Source: Actinomycetota bacterium | Lineage (GTDB): Bacteria > Actinomycetota > Actinomycetes > Mycobacteriales > HKI-0501 | DNA: 59,045 bases | Direction: 5' to 3' | Assembly: GCA_030840805.1 (NCBI GenBank) | Contig: JAVEDU010000015.1 | Coordinates: 1 to 59,045 of the forward strand | In this document: positions 1-9,841 of the stretch, piece after piece | Position numbering within the stretch: position 1 is the first letter of the stretch | Layout: the number at the start of each line of letters is the position of its first letter | Notes under the pieces: generated by a model | Databases searched by the model: none | The model's input: the letters and a program-made list of their open reading frames with translations, nothing else | Told to the model about the DNA's origin: nothing | Made by a program: the position numbers and the translations under genes

Positions 1-2
1 AG

Positions 3-1423
<1,421 letters not shown>

Positions 1424-1427
<4 letters not shown>

Positions 1428-3340
1428 GCGCCGTGATCACCCGCCTGCTCGTCGCCAACCGGGGCGAGATCGCCCGCCGGATCATCCGCACCTGCCGCGA
1501 GCTCGGCATCGAGACCGTCGCGGTGTACAGCGACGCCGATGCGCACGCGCTCCACGTGGTCGAGGCGACGGTCGGGGTCCACCTGCCCGGCACGGCGGCC
1601 ACCGACACGTACCTCCGTGCCGACCTGCTCCTCGCCGCCGCCCGTGCGGCCGGCGCCGACGCGGTCCACCCCGGGTACGGCTTCCTCTCGGAAAGCTCGG
1701 CGTTCGCCGCCGCGGTGCTCGACGCCGGGCTGACCTGGGTCGGCCCGCCGCCCGCCGCGATGACCGCGATGGCATCCAAGGTGGAGGCCAAGAAGCGGAT
1801 GGCCGCCGCGGGCGTGCCGGTGCTGTCCGAACTGGACCCCGGCCGGGTGTCCGAGGCCGACCTGCCTTTGCTCGTCAAGGCCTCCGCGGGCGGCGGGGGC
1901 CGGGGCATGCGCGTGGTCCGGACGCTGGACGGTCTGGACGAGGTGGTGGCGTCGGCCCGCCGGGAGGCCGAGGCCGCGTTCGGTGACCCGGCGGTGTTCT
2001 GCGAGCCGTTCCTCGAGCGGGGCCGCCATGTCGAGGTGCAGGTCCTCGCGGACACCCACGGCACCGTGTGGACCCTCGGCGAGCGGGACTGCTCGGTCCA
2101 GCGGCGACACCAGAAGGTCGTCGAGGAGACGCCCTCCCCCGCGGTGTCGGCGGCCCTGCGGGCCGAGCTGTGCGACGCGGCCGTCGCGGCGGCGACGGCG
2201 GTGGGGTACGTCGGCGCCGGGACGGACGAGTTCCTGCTCGGGCCGGACGGGCGGTTCCACTTCCTGGAGATGAACACCCGGCTCCAGGTCGAGCATCCCG
2301 TCACCGAGGCCGTGTACGGCGTGGACCTGGTGGCGCTGCAACTGTCCGTCGCGGAGGGCGAGCCCCTGCCGGCCGAGGCGCCGCAGCCGCGCGGCCACGC
2401 CGTCGAGGCGCGGCTGTACGCCGAGGACCCGGCGACCGGATGGACGCCGCAGACCGGCGTGCTGCACGGCTTCGAGCTCCCCGGCACCGTCCGGGTGGAC
2501 ACCGGCGTCGCGGCCGGCGATGTGATCACGCCGTACTACGACCCGATGCTGGCCAAGGTCATCGCCTGGGCGCCCACCCGCGCGGCGGCGGTCCGCACGC
2601 TCGCCACCGCACTGGCCCAGGCCCGGCTGCACGGCCCCACCACGAACCGGGACCTGCTCGTGCGGGTCCTGCGGCACCCGGAGTTCGCCGCGGGCCGCGC
2701 CGACACGGCGTTCCTCGACCTGCACGACGTGGTCCACCCCCTCGCGGACGACCGGGCGATCGAGCTGTCCGCCCTGGCCGCGGCGCTCGCCGCGGCGGCG
2801 TTCCGCCGCACTGCAACCTCGGTGCCGCGCGGCATCCCGGGAGGGTGGCGGAACGTCCGGTCCCAGCCGGACCGGGCCACCTACGCGGGTCCGGAGGGCG
2901 AGGTCACGGTGACCTACCGGCCGGTGCCGGACGGCATCGAGGTGCTGTCCGCCACGCCCACCGAGGTGGTGCTGACCGACCGTGGCATCAGGACGACGCT
3001 CGCGGTGCACGTGTACGGCGCCGAGGTGTGGGTGGACTCCGGCCACGGCGCCGTCGCGCTGCGCTTCGCCGACCCCCTCGCCGTACCGGAGCCTGCGGCC
3101 GCACCAGGGTCCCTGCTGGCGCCGATGCCGGGGACCGTCGTGCGCGTGGCGGTGGCCGAGGGCGACACCGTCCACGGCGGACAGGTCGTCTGCGTGCTGG
3201 AGGCGATGAAGATGGAACACCCCGTCACGGCACCGGCCGGCGGCGTGGTGCGGCAGTTGCCGGTGAGCACCGGCGCGCAGGTCGAGGCGGGCGCGCTGCT
3301 GGCCGTCGTGGCATCCCCAGCGGAATCACCGGAGGAGTAG
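1424..3340 (+). CDS. accA: Acyl-CoA carboxylase alpha subunit: biotin carboxylase fused to biotin carrier domain
   Basis: This 638-residue protein would carboxylate its own biotin with ATP and bicarbonate and hand the CO2 to the beta subunit encoded just upstream. The N-terminus has the biotin carboxylase opening LLVANRGEIARRI; the ATP-grasp glycine loop KASAGGGGRGMR is near residues 147-158; ERDCSVQRRHQK and MNTRLQVEHPVTE follow. The C-terminal carrier domain has EAMKMEH with the biotinylated lysine at about residue 596. A GTG at 1424 overlaps the accD stop by four bases; the next in-frame GTG at 1433 is also possible. Length and domain order are as expected for AccA-type subunits. The pair plus the following dehydrogenase form one operon. 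Confidence 0.93.
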
Positions 3341-3342
3341 TC

Positions 3343-4509
3343 GTGGACTTCAGCGAGAGCACCGAACTGACCATGCTGCGCGACGCCGTGGCGGGCCTCG
3401 CGGGCCGGTATGGCCACGAGTACTTCACGACGCAGGCGAAGACCGGTGGCAACACCCGCGAGCTGTGGGCCGCGGCCGGCGAGGCGGGCTACCTCGGGGT
3501 CGCGGTGCCGGCCGAGTACGGCGGGGGTGGCGGGGGCATCCAGGAGCTGACCGTGGTGTGCGAGGAGTTCGCCACGGCGGGCTGCCCGATGCTGCTCATG
3601 GTCGTGTCGCCGGCGATCTGCGCGACCGTGATCGCCCGCGGCGGTACCGCGGAGCAGAAGTCGCACTGGCTGCCGCGGTTCGCCGACGGCTCGGTGACGA
3701 TGGCGTTCGCGATCACCGAACCCGACGCCGGGTCCAACTCGCACAAGATCACCACCACGGCCCGCCGGGACGGGTCCGACTGGCTGCTGTCCGGCCGGAA
3801 GTACTACATCTCCGGGGTGGACGAGGCCGACGCGGTGCTCGTGGTCGGCCGCACCGAGGACGCGGCGACCGGCCGCCTCGCGCCGGCGCTGTTCATCGTG
3901 CCCACCGACGCGCCCGGCTTCGAGTACCGGCCGATCCCGATGGAGATCACCAGCCCGGAGAAGCAGTTCACCGTGTTCATGGACGATGTCCGGCTGCCGG
4001 CCGACGCCCTCGTCGGCGGCGCGGAGTACGCCGGCGCGGGGCTCGCGGGGCTGTTCGCCGGGCTCAACCCGGAGCGGATCACCGTCGCCGCGTACGCCGC
4101 CGGGATCGGGCGGTACGCGCTCGCCAAGGCGGCCGCGTACGCCCGGGACCGCTCGGTGTGGGGCACCCCGATCGGCGCCCACCAGGCCATCGCCCACCCC
4201 CTCGCCGCCGCGAAGGTCCAGATCGAGCTGTCCCGGCTGATGATGTACAAGGCCGCGTGGCTGTACGACAACGGCATGGACGCCGACTGCGCCGAGGCCG
4301 CGAACATGGCGAAGTACTCGGCCGCGGAGGCCGCGATCGGCGCGGTCGACGCCGCGATCCAGTCGCACGGCGGCAACGGCATGGCTACCGAGTACGGCCT
4401 GGCGACCCTGTGGGGCGGGGTCCGCGCGGCCCGGATCGCGCCGGTGAGCCGCGAGATGGTCCTCAACTTCGTCGCGCAGCACTCGCTCGGGCTCCCGAAA
4501 TCGTACTAA
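3343..4509 (+). CDS. Acyl-CoA dehydrogenase (FadE12-like)
   Basis: This 388-residue flavoenzyme is predicted to oxidise an acyl-CoA to the 2-enoyl-CoA, feeding the carboxylase encoded upstream. Family signatures include FAITEPDAGSNS (FAD and substrate contact, near residue 125), GRKYYISG, NPERITVAAYAAGIGRYAL and the C-terminal IQSHGGNGMATEYG. The C-terminal PVSREMVLNF and LGLPKSY resemble mycobacterial FadE12, which also follows accD2-accA2; that comparison is from memory. A GTG start at 3343 has GGAGGAG five bases upstream, inside the accA tail, so it is the third gene of the operon. Branched-chain or leucine-type catabolism is an inference from context; a citronellyl or other carboxylase pathway remains possible. 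Confidence 0.9.
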   Translation: MDFSESTELTMLRDAVAGLAGRYGHEYFTTQAKTGGNTRELWAAAGEAGYLGVAVPAEYGGGGGGIQELTVVCEEFATAGCPMLLMVVSPAICATVIARGGTAEQKSHWLPRFADGSVTMAFAITEPDAGSNSHKITTTARRDGSDWLLSGRKYYISGVDEADAVLVVGRTEDAATGRLAPALFIVPTDAPGFEYRPIPMEITSPEKQFTVFMDDVRLPADALVGGAEYAGAGLAGLFAGLNPERITVAAYAAGIGRYALAKAAAYARDRSVWGTPIGAHQAIAHPLAAAKVQIELSRLMMYKAAWLYDNGMDADCAEAANMAKYSAAEAAIGAVDAAIQSHGGNGMATEYGLATLWGGVRAARIAPVSREMVLNFVAQHSLGLPKSY

Positions 4510-4547
4510 CCCTCACGGCGCCGCCCCTCCCGCCGATGGGGAGGGAC

Positions 4548-5357
4548 ATGAGCCGTCTCCGCGCGAGTGTCCTGGTGGCCGTCACCGTCCTCGCCGGCAC
4601 TCTGCTCGGCGGGGTGACGGCCGGCGCACCCGCGCAGGCCGCGCCCGTGCGCGTGATCGGCAACGACGTGTCGTGGCCGCAGTGCCCGGCCGCCGGCGGG
4701 GTCGGGTACGGCCTGCCGATGCCCCACCGGTCCAGCAGGTTCGTCGTCGTGGGGCTGACCCAGGGCCGCGCGTTCCTCCCGAACCCGTGCCTGCGATGGC
4801 AGGTCGACCACGCGAAGCGGCGGCACCTGTACACGGCGGCGTACGCGTTCACCAGCTACCCGAACTCCGCCGAGCTGCGCCGGTACGACGCGGGTCCGTA
4901 CCGGGGCACCGACGCGGCGACCCGGCTGCGCAACTACGGGTACCACCAGGCGCGGTTCAACGTGGCCACGATGAACCGCGCCGGTCTGCGCAGTCCGATC
5001 GTGTGGGTCGACGTGGAGCCGTCGAAGAAGCGGCCGTGGGCGAAGAACACGCGGTACAACGCCGCCGTGATCGAGGGTTCCCTCCGCGGGTACCGCCGGT
5101 CGGGCCTGAAGGTCGGCATCTACTCGACCGTGTACCTGTGGGACACGATCGCCGGCCGGGCCGAGTACGGCCTGCCGGAGTGGCGTACCGCGGGCAAGCG
5201 GGGCCACGCCGTCGCCGAGCAGCGGTGCGCCGAGGAGTCGATCCAGGGCGGCGGGGCCGTCCTCGCGCAGTGGTGGACGACCCGGGTCGACTGGAACGTG
5301 ACCTGCCCCGGGTACGGCACCGTGGCCGCGCTGAAGCGGTACTTCCGGAAGTACTGA
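4548..5357 (+). CDS. Secreted GH25-like (lysozyme-fold) protein
   Basis: This 269-residue protein begins with a signal peptide: basic MSRLR, a hydrophobic stretch and a probable cleavage after AQA (about residue 31). The mature part starts VIGNDVSWPQC, then FVVVGLTQGRAF, IVWVDVEPS and VGIYSTVYLWD, the strand-end pattern of the GH25/DUF1906 TIM-barrel lysozyme-like fold, with acidic residues in NDVSW and DVEP as candidate catalytic groups. Four cysteines suggest extracytoplasmic disulfides. ATG 4548 is preferred over ATG 4536 because GGGGAGGG lies between them as a ribosome binding site. It follows fadE by 38 bp but is probably functionally unrelated. Peptidoglycan cleavage is inferred from fold only. 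Confidence 0.7.
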   Translation: MSRLRASVLVAVTVLAGTLLGGVTAGAPAQAAPVRVIGNDVSWPQCPAAGGVGYGLPMPHRSSRFVVVGLTQGRAFLPNPCLRWQVDHAKRRHLYTAAYAFTSYPNSAELRRYDAGPYRGTDAATRLRNYGYHQARFNVATMNRAGLRSPIVWVDVEPSKKRPWAKNTRYNAAVIEGSLRGYRRSGLKVGIYSTVYLWDTIAGRAEYGLPEWRTAGKRGHAVAEQRCAEESIQGGGAVLAQWWTTRVDWNVTCPGYGTVAALKRYFRKY

Positions 5358-6284
5358 TCACACCGGGCCGAGGTGCGGCACCTCGGCGTCGGCGGACCGG
5401 CGCGGGCCGAGCTCGACGAGGTACATCGCGGCGAGCACGAGCGCGCCCCCGAGCAACATCCGCAGCGTGAGGCTCTCGTTCCCGAACGCGACCGCGAACC
5501 CGGCCGCCCACACCGGCTCCGCCGTCATGATCACGGCGGCCCGGGTGGCGGGCAGGTGCGCCTGCGCCCAGGTCTGCACCACCAGGGCCAGCGCTCCGGC
5601 GATCAGCGCCATGTAGAGCATCCCGGCCCAGTCGCCGGTCGTCGTCGGCATCGTGATGCCGCCCGGCAGGGCGAAGGGCAGGCAGACCACGGCGATCGTG
5701 CCCATCTGGACCACCGCGAGGCCGTACGCGTCCCGGCCCACCGACCACACCCCCAGCCCGAGGATGTGGACGGCGTACAGCACCGCGCCGGCCAGCGTGA
5801 TCACCTCGCCGTACCCGAGCGAGAAGCCCCGCAGCGACAGCGACGCCAGGCCCGCCGTGGCGAGCGCGACGGCGATCCAGGCGACCCGGCCGATCCGGCG
5901 GCGCAGGACCACCGCGGTGAGCAGCGGCGTGAACACCACGTACATGCCCGTCACGAAGCCGGAGACCGAGGCAGACATGTGCGCGAGCCCGGTGGTCTGG
6001 AGGATCTGCGCGAGCCCGTAGACGACGCCGAGCGCGATGCCGTGCCGCCACCGGTCCCGGGACAGCCGCCGGACCGTGTGCGGCGCGACGGCGAACAGCA
6101 CCACGGCGGCCAGCGCGAACCGCACCGCCAGGAAATCCGCCGGCGGTATCCGGGTGACGACGTCCTTGATCAGGAAGAACGTCGAGCCCCACGCCGCGGT
6201 CACCGACAGCAGGGCGATCGTGGCGAGGGCAGCGGGCGAGAACCTCGGGGACCGCAACGCGACCCCGTGACGTGCGCCGGTCAC
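5358..6284 (-). CDS. EamA/DMT-family exporter
   Basis: This 308-residue membrane protein has about ten hydrophobic segments in two repeats, each with the EamA pattern (first repeat TAAWGSTFFLIKDVV and ADFLAVRFALA; second repeat EPVWAAGFAVAFGNESLT), which is the drug/metabolite transporter superfamily. Members export amino acids or other small metabolites; no substrate can be read from the sequence. The GTG start at 6284 directly abuts the TAG stop of prfC (TAGGTG), so it is likely translated by coupling with prfC. Its stop codon abuts the stop of the secreted-protein gene on the other strand inside a TGATCA hexamer, leaving no intergenic base. Confidence 0.87.
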   Translation of the reverse strand: MTGARHGVALRSPRFSPAALATIALLSVTAAWGSTFFLIKDVVTRIPPADFLAVRFALAAVVLFAVAPHTVRRLSRDRWRHGIALGVVYGLAQILQTTGLAHMSASVSGFVTGMYVVFTPLLTAVVLRRRIGRVAWIAVALATAGLASLSLRGFSLGYGEVITLAGAVLYAVHILGLGVWSVGRDAYGLAVVQMGTIAVVCLPFALPGGITMPTTTGDWAGMLYMALIAGALALVVQTWAQAHLPATRAAVIMTAEPVWAAGFAVAFGNESLTLRMLLGGALVLAAMYLVELGPRRSADAEVPHLGPV

Positions 6285-7898
6285 CTACTCAGCGCCTCCG
6301 GCGACGAGGGTCTCCAGCAGGATCTCGGGATGCTCGCGGCGGATGGTGCCCAACCGCCACTTGTCTCGGATCAGCGCCAGCAGCACGCCGTCGCCGCGCT
6401 CCAGCACCTCGACCCCGGGGATGCTGTTCAGCGCGGGCACGAACTCGGCCTCGGTGCGCCGCGCGGTCGTGTACTCCAGCCGGTCCAGGACGACCGGCGA
6501 GCTCATCTCGCCGGCGAGGCGGTGCTCGGCGACCTCGAACTGCATCGGGCCGACCGCGGCCAGGACCGGCGCCTGGTCGCCCCGGAGGTCCGACCGCAGC
6601 ACCTGGATCACGCCCTCCTGCTCCAGCTGGGTGATCCCGCGGCGGAACTGCTTGTACTTCCCGGAGTCCTTCGCCCGGACCACCACGAAGTGCTCCGGCG
6701 CGAAGCTGGGGATCGGCGGGTACGTGACGGCCTCGTCGACGTACAGGCTGTCGCCGACCTGGAGGGCCGCCGCGTTCACCAGGCCCACCACGTCGCCGGG
6801 GTAGGCACGGTCGATCGTGGACCGCTCCCGGCCGAACACCTGCTGCGCGTACTTGGTGGCGAACGGCCGCCCACTCGTGCTGTGCGTGACGACCATGCCC
6901 CGCTCGAACACGCCCGAGCAGACCCGCACGTACGCGAGCCGGTCCCGGTGAGCCCGGTCCATCCCGGCCTGCACCTTGAACACGAACGCCGAGAACGGCG
7001 CGTCCAGCGGCCGCTCCACCTCGGACACCGAGAGGCGCGGGCTCGGCGCGGGGGCCAGGTCCACGATCCGGTCCAGCAGCTGGCCGACACCGAAGTTCAG
7101 GAACGCCGACGCGAACAGCACCGGCGTGGAGGTCCCGGCCAGGAACGTCTCGGCGTTGAAGTCCTGCTCGGACAGTTCGAGCAGCTCGCTCTCCTCGACC
7201 GCGGTGGTCCAGGCGGCGCCCTCCTGGGCGGACGCCTCGTCGGCGGTGAGGTGCTCCTCGGGTGCCCGGGTCACGCCGCCGGCGGTCCGGCTGAACCGGA
7301 TGAACCCGCCCGTCGCGCGGTCCAGCACGCCCCGGAAGTCGCCGGCCTCGCCGACCGGCCAGGTCAGCGGGGTGGGCTTGAGCTGAATCCGGGTCTGGAT
7401 CTCGTCCATGAGCTCGAGGGCCGCGAGGCCGGGCCGGTCCCACTTGTTCACCACGGTGATGATCGGGATGCCGCGGTGGCGGCAGACGTCGAACAGCTTC
7501 AGCGTCTGCGGCTCCAGACCCTTGGCGGCGTCCAGCAGCATCACGGCGCAGTCCACCGCGGCCAGCACCCGGTAGGTGTCCTCGGAGAAGTCCGCGTGAC
7601 CGGGGGTGTCCAGCAGGTTGATCACGGTGTCGCGGTACGCGAACTGGAGCGCCGCCGAGGTCACCGAGATGCCGCGGTCGCGCTCGAGGTCCATCCAGTC
7701 CGACACCGTTCCGCGCCGGTCACCCTTGCCGTGCACGGCACCCGCCTGGCCGATGACCTGTGCGTGCAGCGCCAGGGCCTCGGTCAGCGTCGACTTGCCG
7801 GCATCGGGATGGCTGATCACGGCGAAGGTGCGGCGGCGGGTCGCCTCGGCGACCACCGCGGACTCCGGCCGGGTGCGCGCCACCGGAACGGCGGTCAC
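6285..7898 (-). CDS. prfC: Peptide chain release factor 3
   Basis: This 537-residue translational GTPase recycles RF1/RF2 from the ribosome after termination. The G-domain motifs are visible: SHPDAGKST (P-loop), RGISVTSAALQF (switch I), DTPGHADFSEDT (switch II) and NKWDRP (NKxD). The middle and C-terminal parts (FKVQAGMDRAHRDRLAYVRVCSG, YPGDVVGL, VGPMQFEV) match RF3 rather than EF-G or LepA, and the length is that expected of RF3. The start is GTG at 7898, with GGGAG about 8 bases upstream; no ATG lies in frame nearby. It is transcribed divergently from the MFS gene across 52 bp and continues into the EamA gene. Confidence 0.94.
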   Translation of the reverse strand: MTAVPVARTRPESAVVAEATRRRTFAVISHPDAGKSTLTEALALHAQVIGQAGAVHGKGDRRGTVSDWMDLERDRGISVTSAALQFAYRDTVINLLDTPGHADFSEDTYRVLAAVDCAVMLLDAAKGLEPQTLKLFDVCRHRGIPIITVVNKWDRPGLAALELMDEIQTRIQLKPTPLTWPVGEAGDFRGVLDRATGGFIRFSRTAGGVTRAPEEHLTADEASAQEGAAWTTAVEESELLELSEQDFNAETFLAGTSTPVLFASAFLNFGVGQLLDRIVDLAPAPSPRLSVSEVERPLDAPFSAFVFKVQAGMDRAHRDRLAYVRVCSGVFERGMVVTHSTSGRPFATKYAQQVFGRERSTIDRAYPGDVVGLVNAAALQVGDSLYVDEAVTYPPIPSFAPEHFVVVRAKDSGKYKQFRRGITQLEQEGVIQVLRSDLRGDQAPVLAAVGPMQFEVAEHRLAGEMSSPVVLDRLEYTTARRTEAEFVPALNSIPGVEVLERGDGVLLALIRDKWRLGTIRREHPEILLETLVAGGAE

Positions 7899-7916
7899 AT
7901 CAGCTCCCTTGTCACC

Positions 7917-7928
7917 GTACGAGCGTAC
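7917..7928. promoter_or_regulatory. Short palindrome between divergent prfC and MFS genes
   Basis: The 52-bp space between the two divergent start codons contains the perfect inverted repeat GTACG-AG-CGTAC. TANNNT boxes face both ways: TACCCT at 7926-7931 towards the MFS gene, and TACGGT on the minus strand at about 7914-7919 towards prfC. The promoters therefore overlap the palindrome. Whether a regulator binds is unknown. Confidence 0.4.
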
Positions 7929-7950
7929 CCTCACCGCGGAGGGAGGCTCC

Positions 7951-9456
7951 GTGGCCGGGATCCGCTCGGGTACCTCGCAGGGACGCTGGGTGCTGGTGAC
8001 CACCGTGCTCGGGTCCGGCCTCGCCATGCTCGACGCGACGGTGGTCAACGTCGCGATCCGGGCGGTCGGCCAGGAGTTCGACGCCTCGTTCGCCCAGCTG
8101 CAGTGGACGCTCAACGCGTACACGCTCACGCTGGCCTCGCTGATCCTGCTCGGCGGGTCGCTCGGCGACCGGTACGGGCGGCGCAAGGTCTTCGTGATCG
8201 GCGTGGTGTGGTTCGCGCTGGCGTCGCTGCTCTGCGGCCTCGCCCCGGACATCGAGACGCTGATCGCCGCGCGCGCCCTGCAGGGCGTCGGCGGCGCGCT
8301 GCTCACGCCCGGCAGCCTCGCGATCCTCTCGGCCACCTTCGACCCGCGGGACCGGTCCGCGGCGATCGGCGCCTGGTCCGGCCTCGGCGGGGTGGCGGGC
8401 GCGATCGGGCCGTTCCTCGGCGGCTGGCTGGTCGAGGCGGTGTCCTGGCGTGCCGTGTTCCTGATCAACCTGCCGCTCGCCGCCCTGGTCGTCGCGGTGG
8501 CGCTGCGGCACGTACCGGAGACCCGTGACCCCGAGGCGGTCGAGCACCTCGACCTCCCGGGCACCGTGCTGGCCGCCACCGGGCTGGGCGTGCTCACGTA
8601 CGCCCTGGTCGCCAGCGGGGAGGCGGGCGCGACCCTCCGCACGGTCGGCACCGGGCTCGTGGGGCTCGCGGCGCTCGCCGCGTTCGGGTGGGTGGAGCGG
8701 CGTAGTCCGAGCCCGCTCGTCCCGCTCGACCTGTTCCGGTCCCGGCAGTTCACGGCGGCGAACGCGGTGACGTTCCTGGTGTACGCGGCGCTCGGCACGG
8801 TGTTCTTCCTGCTGGTCCTGTACCTGCAGGTGGTGGCCGGCTTCAGCCCCCTGGCCGCCGGGGCCGCGCTGCTGCCGACCACCGCGATGATGCTGCTGCT
8901 CTCGGCCCGGATGGGGCGGCTCGCGCAGCGGATCGGGCCGCGGTGGCCCATGACGATCGGGCCGCTCGTCGCGGCGACCGGGCTGCTGCTGACGCTCCGG
9001 ATCGGCCCCGGGGCCTCGTACTGGCGCGATGTCGTCCCCGCCGTGGTGGTGTTCGGCCTGGGCCTCGCGACGATGGTCGCGCCGCTCACCGCCACCGTGC
9101 TGGGGGCGGCTCCGCAGCGCCACGCCGGCGTCGCGTCGGGCGTGAACAACGCCGTCGCCCGCGCCGCCGGGCTGCTCGCCGTCGCCGTCGTTCCCGCGCT
9201 GGCCGGCCTGACCGGCACGGTGTACCGGCGGCCGGACATGTTCGCGCACGGGTTCCGGGTCGCCGTCTGGATCTGCGTGGGGCTGCTGGTCACGGGCGCC
9301 GTCATCGCCCTCGTGTCGATCCGCGACGACGTCCTCACGGAGCGGACGGAGCCGGACGAGCCGGATCACGTCCACGTGGAGAACTGCACGCACTGCGGCG
9401 TCGCCGGCCCCGGCCTGCACCCCGCCCCGCTGCACGCCGACATCTCCGGGCGCTGA
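7951..9456 (+). CDS. MFS drug exporter of the DHA2 (14-TM) family
   Basis: This 501-residue membrane protein has about 14 hydrophobic helices. It contains the DHA2 signatures LDATVVNVAI (motif D1), GGSLGDRYGRRKVF (motif A), ARALQGVGGALLTPGSLAIL and GAWSGLGGVAGAIGPFLGG (motif C of drug/proton antiporters), and WRAVFLINLP. The likely role is proton-driven efflux of hydrophobic or cationic compounds. The GTG start at 7951 has GGGAGG four bases upstream. The C-terminal cytoplasmic tail is unusual: about 40 hydrophilic residues with H-x-H-x3-C-x2-C-x8-H, a plausible metal-binding cluster not usual in the family. No regulator gene is adjacent. Confidence 0.9.
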   Translation: MAGIRSGTSQGRWVLVTTVLGSGLAMLDATVVNVAIRAVGQEFDASFAQLQWTLNAYTLTLASLILLGGSLGDRYGRRKVFVIGVVWFALASLLCGLAPDIETLIAARALQGVGGALLTPGSLAILSATFDPRDRSAAIGAWSGLGGVAGAIGPFLGGWLVEAVSWRAVFLINLPLAALVVAVALRHVPETRDPEAVEHLDLPGTVLAATGLGVLTYALVASGEAGATLRTVGTGLVGLAALAAFGWVERRSPSPLVPLDLFRSRQFTAANAVTFLVYAALGTVFFLLVLYLQVVAGFSPLAAGAALLPTTAMMLLLSARMGRLAQRIGPRWPMTIGPLVAATGLLLTLRIGPGASYWRDVVPAVVVFGLGLATMVAPLTATVLGAAPQRHAGVASGVNNAVARAAGLLAVAVVPALAGLTGTVYRRPDMFAHGFRVAVWICVGLLVTGAVIALVSIRDDVLTERTEPDEPDHVHVENCTHCGVAGPGLHPAPLHADISGR

Positions 9457-9485
9457 CCGGCCGTACCGCCGTTAGGGTCGGTCAC

Positions 9486-9728
9486 ATGGACGATCGCGAG
9501 GTACTCGACCGCATCAACAAGCTGGTGGCCGAGGAGAAGGACCTCCGCCACCGGCACGGGAGCGACGGGCTGTCCGACGAGGAGCGGGAGCGACTCCGGG
9601 CGGTCGAGGAGGGCCTGGACCAGTGCTGGGACCTGCTGCGGCAGCGCCGGGCGCGCGAGGAGGCCGGGACCGACCCCAACGCCGTCGAGGCGCGGCCGGT
9701 CGGCGAGGTGGAGTCGTACCTGCAGTGA
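9486..9728 (+). CDS. DUF2630 family small protein
   Basis: This 80-residue charged protein starts MDDREVLDRINKLVAEE and contains HGSDGLSDEERERLR and GLDQCWDLLRQRRA, the recognisable DUF2630 pattern of two amphipathic helices and a conserved CWDLLRQRRA segment. The function of the family is unknown. The ATG at 9486 lies seven bases after a TAGGGT box (9473-9478) with no ribosome binding site, so the mRNA is probably leaderless and separate from the MFS gene. It is followed by a strong hairpin terminator. Confidence 0.88.
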   Translation: MDDREVLDRINKLVAEEKDLRHRHGSDGLSDEERERLRAVEEGLDQCWDLLRQRRAREEAGTDPNAVEARPVGEVESYLQ

Positions 9729-9764
9729 GCCGACCGGCAGTGCGCCGGTCCACGGCCGACGTGA

Positions 9765-9798
9765 CGAGAGGCCGGACGCGGGAGCGTCCGGCCTCTCG
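9765..9798. terminator. Bidirectional hairpin terminator
   Basis: A perfect 15-bp stem (9765-9779 with 9784-9798) closes a GGGA tetraloop between the convergent DUF2630 and aldehyde dehydrogenase genes. There is no U-tract, which is usual for actinobacterial terminators. Confidence 0.8.
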
Positions 9799-9841
9799 GT
9801 CCACCGGGCGGGTCGCCGCCACCGCCCTGCGCACCTGCTGA

